Origin: Gemmatimonas sp. UBA7669
GTDB taxonomy: Bacteria; Gemmatimonadota; Gemmatimonadetes; Gemmatimonadales; Gemmatimonadaceae
Assembly (NCBI RefSeq): GCF_002483225.1
Contig: NZ_DLHL01000003.1
Location: forward strand, 1 to 64,000
Direction of reading: 5' to 3'
DNA: 64,000 nucleotides
The notes beneath the pieces are model-generated. The model made no database searches and was not told the origin of the DNA. It saw nothing but the letters and a program-made list of their open reading frames with translations. The position numbers and the translations under genes were made by a program. This document shows, one piece after another, positions 50,698 through 59,495 of the stretch. The stretch's first letter is position 1. Every line of letters begins with the position of its first letter.

Positions 50698-53600
50698 CGG
50701 CGACGTGCCTGACGGCGACACGCCGGACGGCGCGTCACTCGAGATCTGCCCCGGCAACGCCTTGAGCGCCTTGATGGCCTCCTGAATGGCGGTCTGCAGC
50801 TCGCGGTCCACGCCCTTCACTTCATCGTTGGGTGAGTTCTTGACCCACACGTCGGGCGGCACACCGAGGTTTTCGAGATTGACGCCATAGTTGTTGGGCT
50901 TGGTGGGATCATACGTCACCACCAGTGAACCCGGTGTGCGAATCGTGCCACCGTTGATAAGCGTGTACGAGCCGGTGGCAATCACGGCCGCAGCCGTCGG
51001 GTTGCCGACGATCGTGCCGAGCCCGAGCTGTCGGAACGCCATCGGCGTGACTTCGCTATCCGAGCCCGAACGCGCGTTGATCATCATGACCTTCGGGCCC
51101 GCGATGGCCTGACGCGGACGACGGCCCCAGGTGCGTGAGCCATTGCGGTTGTTCCAGAACTGATAGGGCTTGCGCTCGAGAATGTCGATCAGCTCCTGAT
51201 CGATATTGCCGCCACCGTTGTAGCGGATATCGACGATGATGCCCTTCTTGTTGCTGTACTGATCGATCTCGTTGCGGAAGCGCGCCAGCGACGGCTGGTT
51301 CATGGAACGGATATGCACGTAGGCAATGTCGCCGTTGGTTTCCTTCTCCACCTGCGCGCGATTGTTGGCCACCCACTCCTCGTACTTGATGTCCGTGAGC
51401 GAGGTAACGCTGGCAATGCGCACGGTGCGCGCGCCCTCACCGCTCGCGCTGCGCGCCAGACGCACGGGGATGTACTCGTTCATCGCCGTGGCCATGAGTT
51501 GCTCGTAGTTCTCACCCGACTTGAGCTCCGTGCCGTTCACGGCCAACACGTACTCGCCCCTGGTGATGCCCAGCCACTCCTTGTCGGCGGGACCGTTCTT
51601 GTAGATATGCCCCACGCGATAGCGACCGCTGGCATCGGGCTCGAGCTCAAACCCCAGATGACGCGTGGTGTACACCGACGGCATGCGCCGCGATGGCGGA
51701 CCATTCACACCGGTATGCGACGCGTTCAGCTCACCGATCATCTCGTTGGCCAGATCGTACACGTCCTCATTGGTGCCCACGTGCGCCAGCAGCGGCTTGT
51801 AGCGCGCCTTGATGGCGTTCCAGTCGCGGCCGTGCATCTTCTCGTCGTAGAAGCGGTACTTCATCACTCGCCACGACTCCTCGAACAGCTGCTCGCGCTC
51901 GGCGCGCTCATCGACGCGCACCGGGAAGCTGAAGTTCACCGGCTCCGCGCGCTGCGGTGTCGCCAGCACCAGCCGGCTGATCTCGAACCCACTGCCACCG
52001 TCCGCATCATCCCCACCACGTGCGGGACGACGGAAGAACACCGCGCGCCGGTCATGCGTGGGTGTGAGCTGCGGATACACCCCACCCGCAATACGGCGGC
52101 GGTTCTGTCCGTCGACGCCAATGGCGAACAGCCCCACGTTCGGACTCTCCGCGTCCACGGCGGCGTTCTGTCCGCCGCCACCGAAGCCGCCGCCACCGCC
52201 GGCCGTGAAGTACACCGTGCGTCCGTCGCGCGACAGGAAAAATGCACCAACCGCCACCGAGCCGCGCGTGAGTTGCGTGGCACGGTCGGCAATGCCCTCG
52301 GCATCGATCGTTACCGTAAACGGCGCAGCCGCACCCGCATTGGTCGAGTCACCGCGCTCGCGCGCGGCAGGAGCGCCACCGCTGGTACCGTTTCCACCCG
52401 CCCCGCTACCGGCCGAGCGCCGCTGCCGCTCGCGCACCAGGGGGTCGTTGGGGTCTTCGGTGAGACGCGCCAGCGGCACCACGAACAACTGCGACACCCC
52501 ATTGTCTCGCGTCGACGTGAACACCACGTGCTTGCCATCCGGCGTGAGCACACCGTTGGTGTCGTTGAAGGGATTGCGCGTGACGTTCACCTCGCGGCGA
52601 TTGCGCACGTCGAACACGAACACGTCGGCGTTCTGGTCGTCGTCACGTTTGGTGTAGGTGAGCCAGTTGCCGTCGGCACTGTACTGCCCGATGGTGAACC
52701 CGCCCGCCTGATTGAACGCCAGTTCACGCGGCGCACCACCTGCCACGTCCACTTCCCACAGACGATTTGCACCCGTGTACGCCAGCTTGCGCGACGACGG
52801 CGCCCAGGTGAGATCGCCCTTGATCGACTCCTGTGTGGTGAGCTTGCGGCGCTGTGCGCTGGCCAGGTCGTACACCCACACCTCCTCCTCGCCCGACTCG
52901 TCGCTCACGTACGCCATGCTGCGGCCATCAGGCGACCAGCTCTGATAGCGCTCACGCCACGGTGACGATGTGACCGCCGTGCGCTCGCCCACCCCGGCCT
53001 CGCTGGGCACGATCACGATCTCGCCGTGAAAATCCACCGCCACCTGATTGCCATCGGGTGACGGAGCGAAACCATCCGCGCGGTTGCTGGTGGTGAGCAG
53101 CGAGATGGCGTTCTCCTTCGGATCGGCGGCGAGACGCAACGCGAGTTTGCGCGGCGTGCCCCCTGGCACATCGAGTGTCCAGAGTTCGAAGTCGTTCTCG
53201 TAGATGATGCGTTTGCCGTCCGGCGAGATGGCGGGGAACTGCACGCCATCCTCCTTGTGCCGCGTGACCTGCTGCGGCGCGCCACCGCTGGGCGCGATGC
53301 GCCAGAGGTTGAAGATGCCGTCACGCTCCGACGCGAAGTAGATCTGGCCATCGGCGCCCCACATGGGGTGCACATCATGCGTGAACGACTGGAACTGCTT
53401 GAGTTCCGTATCGGTCAGCTCGGTGATCTGGCCCGTGCGCAGGTCCTGCACCGCAATGTCGGCGTTACTGTTGCCGCGATATCCCTTGCGCCAGTAGCTC
53501 GGCAGCGAGCGGTTGAACGCCACCAGCGTAGCGTCCTGTTTGATCATGCCACTGCGTCCAATGTCCATGGCCATTGGACGCGGCTGGGTGCCGTCGAGTG

Positions 53601-54066
53601 GCAAACGATAGAGCGGCGAGCCCCAGGCCGCGACGCCGCGATTGCTGCTCATCACGATCTCGCGCCCGTCCGGCGTCCAGTAGAGCGCCTGATCGTCGCC
53701 ACTGTACCAGGTCAGTTGCCGCGGCTCACCCCCACCCACCGGCACGACATACACGTCGTTGTTGCCCATGCGATTGCTGGTGAACGCAATCCAGCGACCG
53801 TCGGGCGAGAACCGTGGCATGAAGTCACGGGCCACATGCGCCGTCAGGCGACGCGGGTTGCTGCCATCGGCATTGGCCACCCAGATGTCGTCGTGCCAGG
53901 TGAAGGCAATGGTGCCGTCGTTGGCCACGTGCGCGTAGCGCGCAAAGCGAACCGGGGTGTCGGCACTGTTGCGTGAAGATTGCGCGTCGAGTGCGCCAGG
54001 GGCTGGGAGAACGGCCAGCGCGGCCAACGCGAGTGACAGTGCGCGGGTCGAACAGGGGAAACGCAT
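50686..54066 (-). CDS. Tricorn-like S41 peptidase with N-terminal beta-propellers
   Basis: The 1126-residue secreted protein has a signal peptide (cleavage near ALDAQS). About 700 residues of PD40/WD40-like blades follow (RFSPDGRWIAFTSNRMGNNDVYVV), then a PDZ domain (RYRVGHIYKNGPAD) and a C-terminal S41 domain. The S41 domain contains IIVDIRYNGGGNID and NARSGSDSE, where the middle Ser is the likely nucleophile. This order matches the tricorn protease core and its bacterial homologues. It probably degrades peptides in the periplasm. A Gly/Asn-rich low-complexity part lies between propeller halves at about residues 548-570. Confidence 0.93.
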   Translation of the reverse strand: MRFPCSTRALSLALAALAVLPAPGALDAQSSRNSADTPVRFARYAHVANDGTIAFTWHDDIWVANADGSNPRRLTAHVARDFMPRFSPDGRWIAFTSNRMGNNDVYVVPVGGGEPRQLTWYSGDDQALYWTPDGREIVMSSNRGVAAWGSPLYRLPLDGTQPRPMAMDIGRSGMIKQDATLVAFNRSLPSYWRKGYRGNSNADIAVQDLRTGQITELTDTELKQFQSFTHDVHPMWGADGQIYFASERDGIFNLWRIAPSGGAPQQVTRHKEDGVQFPAISPDGKRIIYENDFELWTLDVPGGTPRKLALRLAADPKENAISLLTTSNRADGFAPSPDGNQVAVDFHGEIVIVPSEAGVGERTAVTSSPWRERYQSWSPDGRSMAYVSDESGEEEVWVYDLASAQRRKLTTQESIKGDLTWAPSSRKLAYTGANRLWEVDVAGGAPRELAFNQAGGFTIGQYSADGNWLTYTKRDDDQNADVFVFDVRNRREVNVTRNPFNDTNGVLTPDGKHVVFTSTRDNGVSQLFVVPLARLTEDPNDPLVRERQRRSAGSGAGGNGTSGGAPAARERGDSTNAGAAAPFTVTIDAEGIADRATQLTRGSVAVGAFFLSRDGRTVYFTAGGGGGFGGGGQNAAVDAESPNVGLFAIGVDGQNRRRIAGGVYPQLTPTHDRRAVFFRRPARGGDDADGGSGFEISRLVLATPQRAEPVNFSFPVRVDERAEREQLFEESWRVMKYRFYDEKMHGRDWNAIKARYKPLLAHVGTNEDVYDLANEMIGELNASHTGVNGPPSRRMPSVYTTRHLGFELEPDASGRYRVGHIYKNGPADKEWLGITRGEYVLAVNGTELKSGENYEQLMATAMNEYIPVRLARSASGEGARTVRIASVTSLTDIKYEEWVANNRAQVEKETNGDIAYVHIRSMNQPSLARFRNEIDQYSNKKGIIVDIRYNGGGNIDQELIDILERKPYQFWNNRNGSRTWGRRPRQAIAGPKVMMINARSGSDSEVTPMAFRQLGLGTIVGNPTAAAVIATGSYTLINGGTIRTPGSLVVTYDPTKPNNYGVNLENLGVPPDVWVKNSPNDEVKGVDRELQTAIQEAIKALKALPGQISSDAPSGVSPSGTSPSAR

Positions 54067-54145
54067 GATGGCTCCGCGGTGAGGGAATTCGCACCGCTAT
54101 TGTGCGCTCCATGGCGCACGGAGGCCAGTGTGCGGATTCCGGATG

Positions 54146-55144
54146 CTACTCGCAGCCCGCGACCGCACTCTCCCAGAGCACCCGCCACCGTCCATCCGAT
54201 CGCGCGAGGACGGCCGCGCCCAGCGCCACCCCGTCATCGCGTCCGAACAGCACACGCAGTTGGTCAGACGCGGCATTGCGGAATGCCAGCAGCGGTTCGG
54301 CCACCACCAGCTCATCCTCGGCACCCGCCGCGCGTTCGTGCCATCCCACCGTCCATTGCCGCGCATCGCGGGTGGGCATGTCCACAATCATCACCAGACG
54401 TTCTTCCTGCGGATTGTCTTCCTGATTGATGCGCCGCACCAGCGTCGCGACCGCCAGACTGCTGTCACTGCCCGAGGACCGCCACGCGCGCAGCACCACA
54501 AAGGGACGACCGCGGAACGTGGCATTGGTATCGTCCGGCAGGCCGGAGGCCAGGCGGGCCAGCGCCGCCGCGAAGACGGCCGAGTCGCGACTTGCCAGCC
54601 CTTCAATGGAATCGAGGGGAATGGGCCGCACCTGACCACGCCGAAAGGCCGCTGTCCAAGGCAGAATGGCGCCGGTATCGATACGCACACGAGCCACCGG
54701 CCACGCAGTGCAGCCCTCCGGCTGCACTGACGGCGGCTCCACCACCACATGTCCGGCAAACACCTGCCCGGAGCGCGTGAACAAGTCCAAGGCCCCGTCA
54801 GCCACCATGGCGGTCACACCCGTCGTGTCACTTACCGTCAGCTCGGTGGCCTCCGGAAGCAGAAACGACCCGGTGGCAAAGCCGCCGTCGACCGTGGGCA
54901 AAACCAGATAGGGCCCCGCCCCCGCGTCCCAGCCACTCGACGTCGGCCGTGCCTCACCCGAACCGGTGTCTCCGCCTGGCGGCACGGAGACCAGGGAGTC
55001 GGTGCGCGACACCGGCGGTGTGTCCGTGCACGCCGTGATGGCGACGGCAAGCCACAGTCCGCAGCACAGGGTCAGCGCGCCGCGGCGGTGTACGAGGCGC
55101 TGTACCAGGCGGCGGTGGACACGGGAGGTCATGCGGACGGTCAT
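54146..55144 (-). CDS. Hypothetical lipoprotein, 332 aa
   Basis: The family is not recognised. A lipobox AITAC (Cys39) follows an arginine-rich leader; a later ATG (Met5) could be the true start. The remainder is a mixed alpha/beta domain with repeated strands (VRIDTGAILPWTAAFR, LVMIVDMPTRDARQWTVG) and two Cys near EGC and AGC that could pair. It is divergent from the MFS transporter gene. Confidence 0.7.
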   Translation of the reverse strand: MTVRMTSRVHRRLVQRLVHRRGALTLCCGLWLAVAITACTDTPPVSRTDSLVSVPPGGDTGSGEARPTSSGWDAGAGPYLVLPTVDGGFATGSFLLPEATELTVSDTTGVTAMVADGALDLFTRSGQVFAGHVVVEPPSVQPEGCTAWPVARVRIDTGAILPWTAAFRRGQVRPIPLDSIEGLASRDSAVFAAALARLASGLPDDTNATFRGRPFVVLRAWRSSGSDSSLAVATLVRRINQEDNPQEERLVMIVDMPTRDARQWTVGWHERAAGAEDELVVAEPLLAFRNAASDQLRVLFGRDDGVALGAAVLARSDGRWRVLWESAVAGCE

Positions 55145-55205
55145 CGCAGAAGTATGTCATGCAACGTACTGGACAGCGACTCTGCCACTCCTGACAATTC
55201 CCGCC

Positions 55206-56609
55206 ATGGCTGACGCTCCCCACCCCGCTTCGCGCGCGCCCAAGCCCGCTGCGCCCCTGCCCTGGACCCGGCGAGTCGCACTGGCGCTGGGGCTGCATCG
55301 TCCCGAATTGCGCGCCTGGTCCATGTATGACTGGGCTGTATCCGCCATGCAGACGGTCATCATGACGGCGGTCTTCCCCATCTACTTCATCTCGGTGGCC
55401 GGCGCCGATCGCCCGCCCGAGCAGGCCACCCAGGCGCTGGCCAACGCCAACACGCTCGCCGCGGTGGTGATTGCGGTGCTGAGCCCCATTCTGGGGGCCA
55501 TGGCCGACTTCCGCGCGGCCAAGAAGCGCTTTCTCGCGGTCTTCATGCTCATCGGCGTGTTCAGCACGGCGGGCATGTACTTCATTCAGCATGGCGACCT
55601 GCTGCTGGCCGCCACTCTCTTTGTGCTCGCCCTCGCGGGCGCGACGGGCAGCATGACGTTCTACGAGTCGCTGCTGCCGCACATTGCCGACGAACACGAA
55701 ATCGATCGGGTCTCCACCGCAGCCTACGCCATGGGCTACATCGGCGGCGGCGTGCTGCTCGCGCTCAATCTGGCCTGGATCAGCAACCCGGGTCTCATCG
55801 GCTTGCCCTCGGGCGACGATCTGCCGCGTGCACAGGCGACACTACCGGCGCGTCTCGCCTTCGTCTCGGTGGGCGTGTGGTGGCTGCTCTTCAGCATCCC
55901 CATGTTCCGTGGCGTGCCCGAGCCCGCGCGAACGCTGGAGTCGGATGAACAGGCCGGTGAAAGCGCGCTGCGCGTGGCCTTCGCACGACTTGGCGAAACG
56001 CTGCGCGAGATGCGGCACTACAAGCAGGCCTTTCTCGCCATGCTGGCCTTCACCATCTACAACGATGGCATTCAGACCATCATCAAGATGGCCACGGCCT
56101 TCGGCACGGAAATCGGCATTGCGCGCAGTGATCTGATCACGGCCATTCTCATCGTGCAGTTCGTGGGCATTCCCTGCGCGTTCCTCTTCGGCAGTCTGGC
56201 CGGTCGCCTCGGGACCAAGCGCTCCATTCTGCTGGGCCTCGCCGTCTACACCGGCATCTGCATCTTCGCCTACGGCATCAACTCGGCGCGGGAGTTCTAC
56301 ATCCTCGCCATTCTCGTGGGCACCGTGCAGGGCGGCACGCAGGCACTCAGCCGCTCGCTTTTTGCCAGCATGGTCCCCAAGCACAAGAGCGGCGAGTTCT
56401 TCGGCTTCTACAGCGTCTTCGAAAAGTTCGGGGGCATTCTGGGCCCGCTGGTCTTCAGCATCGCCATTGGTCAGACGGGGAGCAGCCGCGGCGCCATTCT
56501 CTGGGTCATCGCCTTCTTCGTGGTAGGCGGCGCGCTGCTGACGCGGGTGAATATCCCGGAAGGCGAACGCATGGCCCGCGAAGCCGACGCGCGCACGCGC
56601 CGCGCCTGA
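55206..56609 (+). CDS. MFS transporter, UMF1/Atg22-like
   Basis: The 467-residue membrane protein has 11-12 predicted helices. The N-terminal motif AWSMYDWAVSAMQTVI is typical of UMF1 (YxYD in SMYDWA). SMTFYESLLPHIA and GGTQALSRSLFASMVPKHKSGEFFGFYSVFEKFGGILGP complete the family picture. Substrates of bacterial members are not settled. I chose ATG 55206, since the longer frame from 54966 runs through the divergent lipoprotein start. The following acyltransferase starts 15 bases later. Confidence 0.9.
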   Translation: MADAPHPASRAPKPAAPLPWTRRVALALGLHRPELRAWSMYDWAVSAMQTVIMTAVFPIYFISVAGADRPPEQATQALANANTLAAVVIAVLSPILGAMADFRAAKKRFLAVFMLIGVFSTAGMYFIQHGDLLLAATLFVLALAGATGSMTFYESLLPHIADEHEIDRVSTAAYAMGYIGGGVLLALNLAWISNPGLIGLPSGDDLPRAQATLPARLAFVSVGVWWLLFSIPMFRGVPEPARTLESDEQAGESALRVAFARLGETLREMRHYKQAFLAMLAFTIYNDGIQTIIKMATAFGTEIGIARSDLITAILIVQFVGIPCAFLFGSLAGRLGTKRSILLGLAVYTGICIFAYGINSAREFYILAILVGTVQGGTQALSRSLFASMVPKHKSGEFFGFYSVFEKFGGILGPLVFSIAIGQTGSSRGAILWVIAFFVVGGALLTRVNIPEGERMAREADARTRRA

Positions 56610-56624
56610 GACAGCGGCGCGCCC

Positions 56625-58019
56625 ATGCTGTATGCGCTATTCAAACCCGTGGTGGGCGTGGCGCTGCGCTGGTACTATCGCAGCATCACCATCACGGGGC
56701 TCGAACGCATTCCGCCATCGGGGCCGGTGTTTCTCGCGGTCAATCACCCCAATGCGCTCGTGGACGCACTCGTGGTGGGGCATGTCGTGCCACGCCGCGT
56801 GCGCTTCACGGCCAAGGCCACGATCTTTGCCAATCCCCTGGCCGCCTGGCTGCTGACACGCGTGGGGGTCGTGCCGCTGCGCCGCAGCCACGACGAATCC
56901 GCCGCTGGCAGCGCCCCCGATCCGACGCGCAACGCGGCGGCCTTCGACGCCGTGGCCGATGCGCTGAGCGCGCAGGCAGCCATCGTGATCTTTCCCGAAG
57001 GCAAGAGTCACGACGACCCGCATCTGGCCCCGCTGCGCACGGGTCTGGCCCGCATGGTGTGGCACGCCGCCGACACACGCGATGTGCACAACATCCGCAT
57101 CGTGCCCATGGGCCTGCTGTTCGAAGAAAAGGAGCGTCCGCGCTCGCGCATCCTCGTGCGCGTGGGCGAGCCCATGGCCATCGACGCGGTGCGGCAGCAA
57201 GGCGCCACCGTATCGTCGCTCACCCAACGGGTCAGCGACGCGCTCGCGGCCGTCACACTCAACTTCGACACCGCCGAGGACGCCGAACGGCTGCAGACCG
57301 TGGGGCGCACGCTGGCAGCCTTGCTCGAACCCCTGCGTGCTGTGGGCGACGACACCACGCCACTGGCCGACGTGCTGCGTGTGGTGCAGCGGCTCGATCG
57401 CGCACAGCAGGCCCTACGTGAGCGGCGCGATCCGGTCCTCGACGCGCGCGCTCGGCAATTCGAACAGCAGGTGCGCGCCTTCCGCACCACGCTCGACACT
57501 CATCAGCTCGATGCGCACGACGTGGCCATTGATCTTGGCGCCACTCCGGGTGCGCGCTTTGCGCTGCGTGAGGCCCTGCTGGCCGCGCTGCTGGCGCCCA
57601 TCGGACTCTGGGGACGCATCACGCACGCCGTGCCCATTCAGATTGCGCGCGCGATGGCCCTGCGCAACGTGCGCTCGCGCGACGAACCCGCCATGCGCAC
57701 GCTCGTGCTGGGTCTCGTGCTGGTGCTGAGCGCCTATGCGGCGCAAACCACACTCGTTGCCTGGCTGGTCGGTCCGTGGTGGGCACTCGGCTTCTTTGCG
57801 TCGCTCGTGCCGTCGGCCAGCAGCGATTTGCGCTACGGCGATCGCACGCGCCGTGCGCGCGCGCGGGCCCGCGCGTATTTCACCTTTCGCCGCAATCCCG
57901 CGCTGCAGCAGCGCCTGCTCGCGGACGCCGAGGCCATTCGGCGAGAGGCAGGCGAACTGGAAAGACTGATCACTATGAATGGAGGTGGTCCAAGATGGTT
58001 GAACCGGGAGCTGCCCTGA
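56625..58019 (+). CDS. Long PlsC-family acyltransferase
   Basis: The 464-residue acyltransferase paralogue is of the same type as the gene at 4467-5558. It has VNHPNALVD (His41, Asp47; H-x5-D), VFLAVNHP and FPEGKS. A central helical domain (about 220-310) follows, then two hydrophobic segments near 360-400 and a basic tail. It should transfer fatty acyl groups to a glycerophosphate-type acceptor at the membrane. It follows the MFS gene closely and its end overlaps a small lipoprotein gene by 25 bases. Confidence 0.87.
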   Translation: MLYALFKPVVGVALRWYYRSITITGLERIPPSGPVFLAVNHPNALVDALVVGHVVPRRVRFTAKATIFANPLAAWLLTRVGVVPLRRSHDESAAGSAPDPTRNAAAFDAVADALSAQAAIVIFPEGKSHDDPHLAPLRTGLARMVWHAADTRDVHNIRIVPMGLLFEEKERPRSRILVRVGEPMAIDAVRQQGATVSSLTQRVSDALAAVTLNFDTAEDAERLQTVGRTLAALLEPLRAVGDDTTPLADVLRVVQRLDRAQQALRERRDPVLDARARQFEQQVRAFRTTLDTHQLDAHDVAIDLGATPGARFALREALLAALLAPIGLWGRITHAVPIQIARAMALRNVRSRDEPAMRTLVLGLVLVLSAYAAQTTLVAWLVGPWWALGFFASLVPSASSDLRYGDRTRRARARARAYFTFRRNPALQQRLLADAEAIRREAGELERLITMNGGGPRWLNRELP

Positions 58020-58432
58020 AGGCACACCGATCTGGTTTGTTGAAGGTGGTAATATCTGGCGTGCTTGCCGGTTGCAGCTCGTCACATAGGCCGCCGGGAA
58101 GTTTCCACAACCTCCCGTATCCCTATGCGTCGCAATTCGAGTGCGGTCTGTCTAATGCATCGCAGGATTCGGCAGGTTTGGTCATCGTTACCGTGGTGGA
58201 AGCTCCAAGTTGGCCCCGCGGTACGGCAACCCTGCAACACTGGGCAAGAGGACAACCGCAGCTAAGCGCGATAACTCTCGGAGATCCCATCACACTCGAC
58301 CGCATGGCTCAAGTGGACTCCGTTCGCGCGTGGTCCGCCGACAGTGACACCGTACGTGGGCGTGTGCCTCAGAAGGCGGGATGCAGCACGCGTGTTCGAA
58401 TTGTCCTCACCAGACGTGTAGCACCCGACTAG
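57995..58432 (+). CDS. Small hypothetical lipoprotein, 145 aa
   Basis: The family is not recognised. The ATG at 57995 has a textbook ribosome binding site (GGAGGTGG at 57981-57988). It opens a lipoprotein leader with lipobox VLAGC (Cys27). Two further Cys (FECGL, KAGCS) may form a disulphide. It begins inside the 3' end of the acyltransferase gene in another frame. Its bases look less GC-rich than its neighbours, suggesting a recent or fast-evolving gene. Confidence 0.7.
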   Translation: MVEPGAALKAHRSGLLKVVISGVLAGCSSSHRPPGSFHNLPYPYASQFECGLSNASQDSAGLVIVTVVEAPSWPRGTATLQHWARGQPQLSAITLGDPITLDRMAQVDSVRAWSADSDTVRGRVPQKAGCSTRVRIVLTRRVAPD

Positions 58433-58442
58433 CCCGTTACAG

Positions 58443-58826
58443 CTAGCCCGTCACGACAATTCGATCATCAGCGGGCGGATACACCGGTCCACCCAGGTCC
58501 CAGTGCCAGGCGTCGCGCCTCACCCCGCTGCGCGGATCCTTGAGTGGCTTGAACTGCAGGCGCGACGCCCGCAGTCCGCAGGCCTCACCAAAGGCTTCGA
58601 GCCGCACCCGATCGGTGCTCACCAAATGCACCAACGGCTCCCCCAGCCACACATGGCGGTGCAGCCAGAGTCCGCCGTCCATGGCGTGAATCATGCCCTC
58701 GCGGCGTTTGATGAACTCGCGGCACCCGCTCACAAACACCAACTCCCGCAGACGCGCAGCGCGTCGGCGGGAGTCGGGGTCCTGCGCGATGGGGGGGAGG
58801 GAAGCGTCTCGCGCTGGCGTCGTCAT
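58443..58826 (-). CDS. Hypothetical protein, 127 aa
   Basis: No signal peptide or membrane segment is seen. Conserved-looking parts are HAMDGGLWLHRHVWLGEPLVHLVSTD, LEAFGEACGLRASRLQ and HWDLGGP. The His/Asp pattern faintly recalls DUF4031, but I cannot confirm this. It lies downstream of the pilin gene in the same direction, 22 bases away, and may be co-transcribed. Confidence 0.6.
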   Translation of the reverse strand: MTTPARDASLPPIAQDPDSRRRAARLRELVFVSGCREFIKRREGMIHAMDGGLWLHRHVWLGEPLVHLVSTDRVRLEAFGEACGLRASRLQFKPLKDPRSGVRRDAWHWDLGGPVYPPADDRIVVTG

Positions 58827-58848
58827 GGAACCCGGGTCGGGCCCCGTC

Positions 58849-59238
58849 TTACTGACACTCGATCACCCCTTCGCGGGTGGCCGGTGCTACGGGGGCTGCC
58901 TGACCGTAGAACACCGAGCACACCAGGGGAAGCGCCGAGGGGTGCGTGGCCGTGGCCGACCAGCCCCGGGCGTCACCGGACACGATGTTGATGTTCACGC
59001 CCTTCGATGAGTTGAAGCTCAGGCCGGCCAGGTTGTTGGAATACTGCTCGTTGTAGTAGAAGTAGTCTTCCTGCTGACTGGCCACATTCTTGAGGTCCGA
59101 CTTGATGGACGCCGCGTAGGCTCGGCCCTTTGACTCCTGGAACTTGGGCACGGCGATGGCCGCCAGAATGCCAATGATCACGACAACGATGAGCAGCTCG
59201 ATGAGCGTGAAGCCCTGCCGCGATGTGGTGGCACGCAT
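58849..59238 (-). CDS. Type IV pilin/prepilin-type protein
   Basis: The 129-residue protein has a short basic leader and the class III signal QGFTLIELLIVVVIIGI with cleavage before Phe and conserved Glu5. A hydrophobic helix and a globular part with two Cys near the end (VCSVF, IECQ) follow, forming a likely D-loop. It should be processed by prepilin peptidase and built into a pilus or pseudopilus. I chose ATG 59238, with a good AGAGGA site upstream. No other pilus gene is nearby. Confidence 0.9.
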   Translation of the reverse strand: MRATTSRQGFTLIELLIVVVIIGILAAIAVPKFQESKGRAYAASIKSDLKNVASQQEDYFYYNEQYSNNLAGLSFNSSKGVNINIVSGDARGWSATATHPSALPLVCSVFYGQAAPVAPATREGVIECQ

Positions 59239-59271
59239 GCGCTGTCCTCTGGAGCGGTACCCAGCCGTCAT

Positions 59272-59495
59272 GGCCGGGGGTGATTCTGACCTGGCAGGCC
59301 CGGACGGACCTGCGAACGTCTTGCCCTAGCGCAAACCGGATGCCGCATCCTGCGAATTCGCCAAAGCATGAATTGGCAATCACTTACTGAGTTCTTACGG
59401 CCCGGAATGACTCGACGCGTCCTTGCAGGCCCCGACGTTTGCTGCAAAGTGCAACACCGGGACCTACGCGAATGCAGGCAAGGACTTACGAGGCC
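59272..59495. other. Intergenic region upstream of pilin gene, downstream of polA
   Basis: The 224 bases contain no convincing gene. A sigma-54 promoter, common for pilin genes, was looked for on the minus strand and not found. Some locally AT-rich stretches near 59360-59400 may carry a promoter. Confidence 0.4.

Noticed and set aside
59239..59495. Sigma-54 promoter for the pilin gene
   Set aside because: TTGGCG occurs but no GC element lies at the required spacing.
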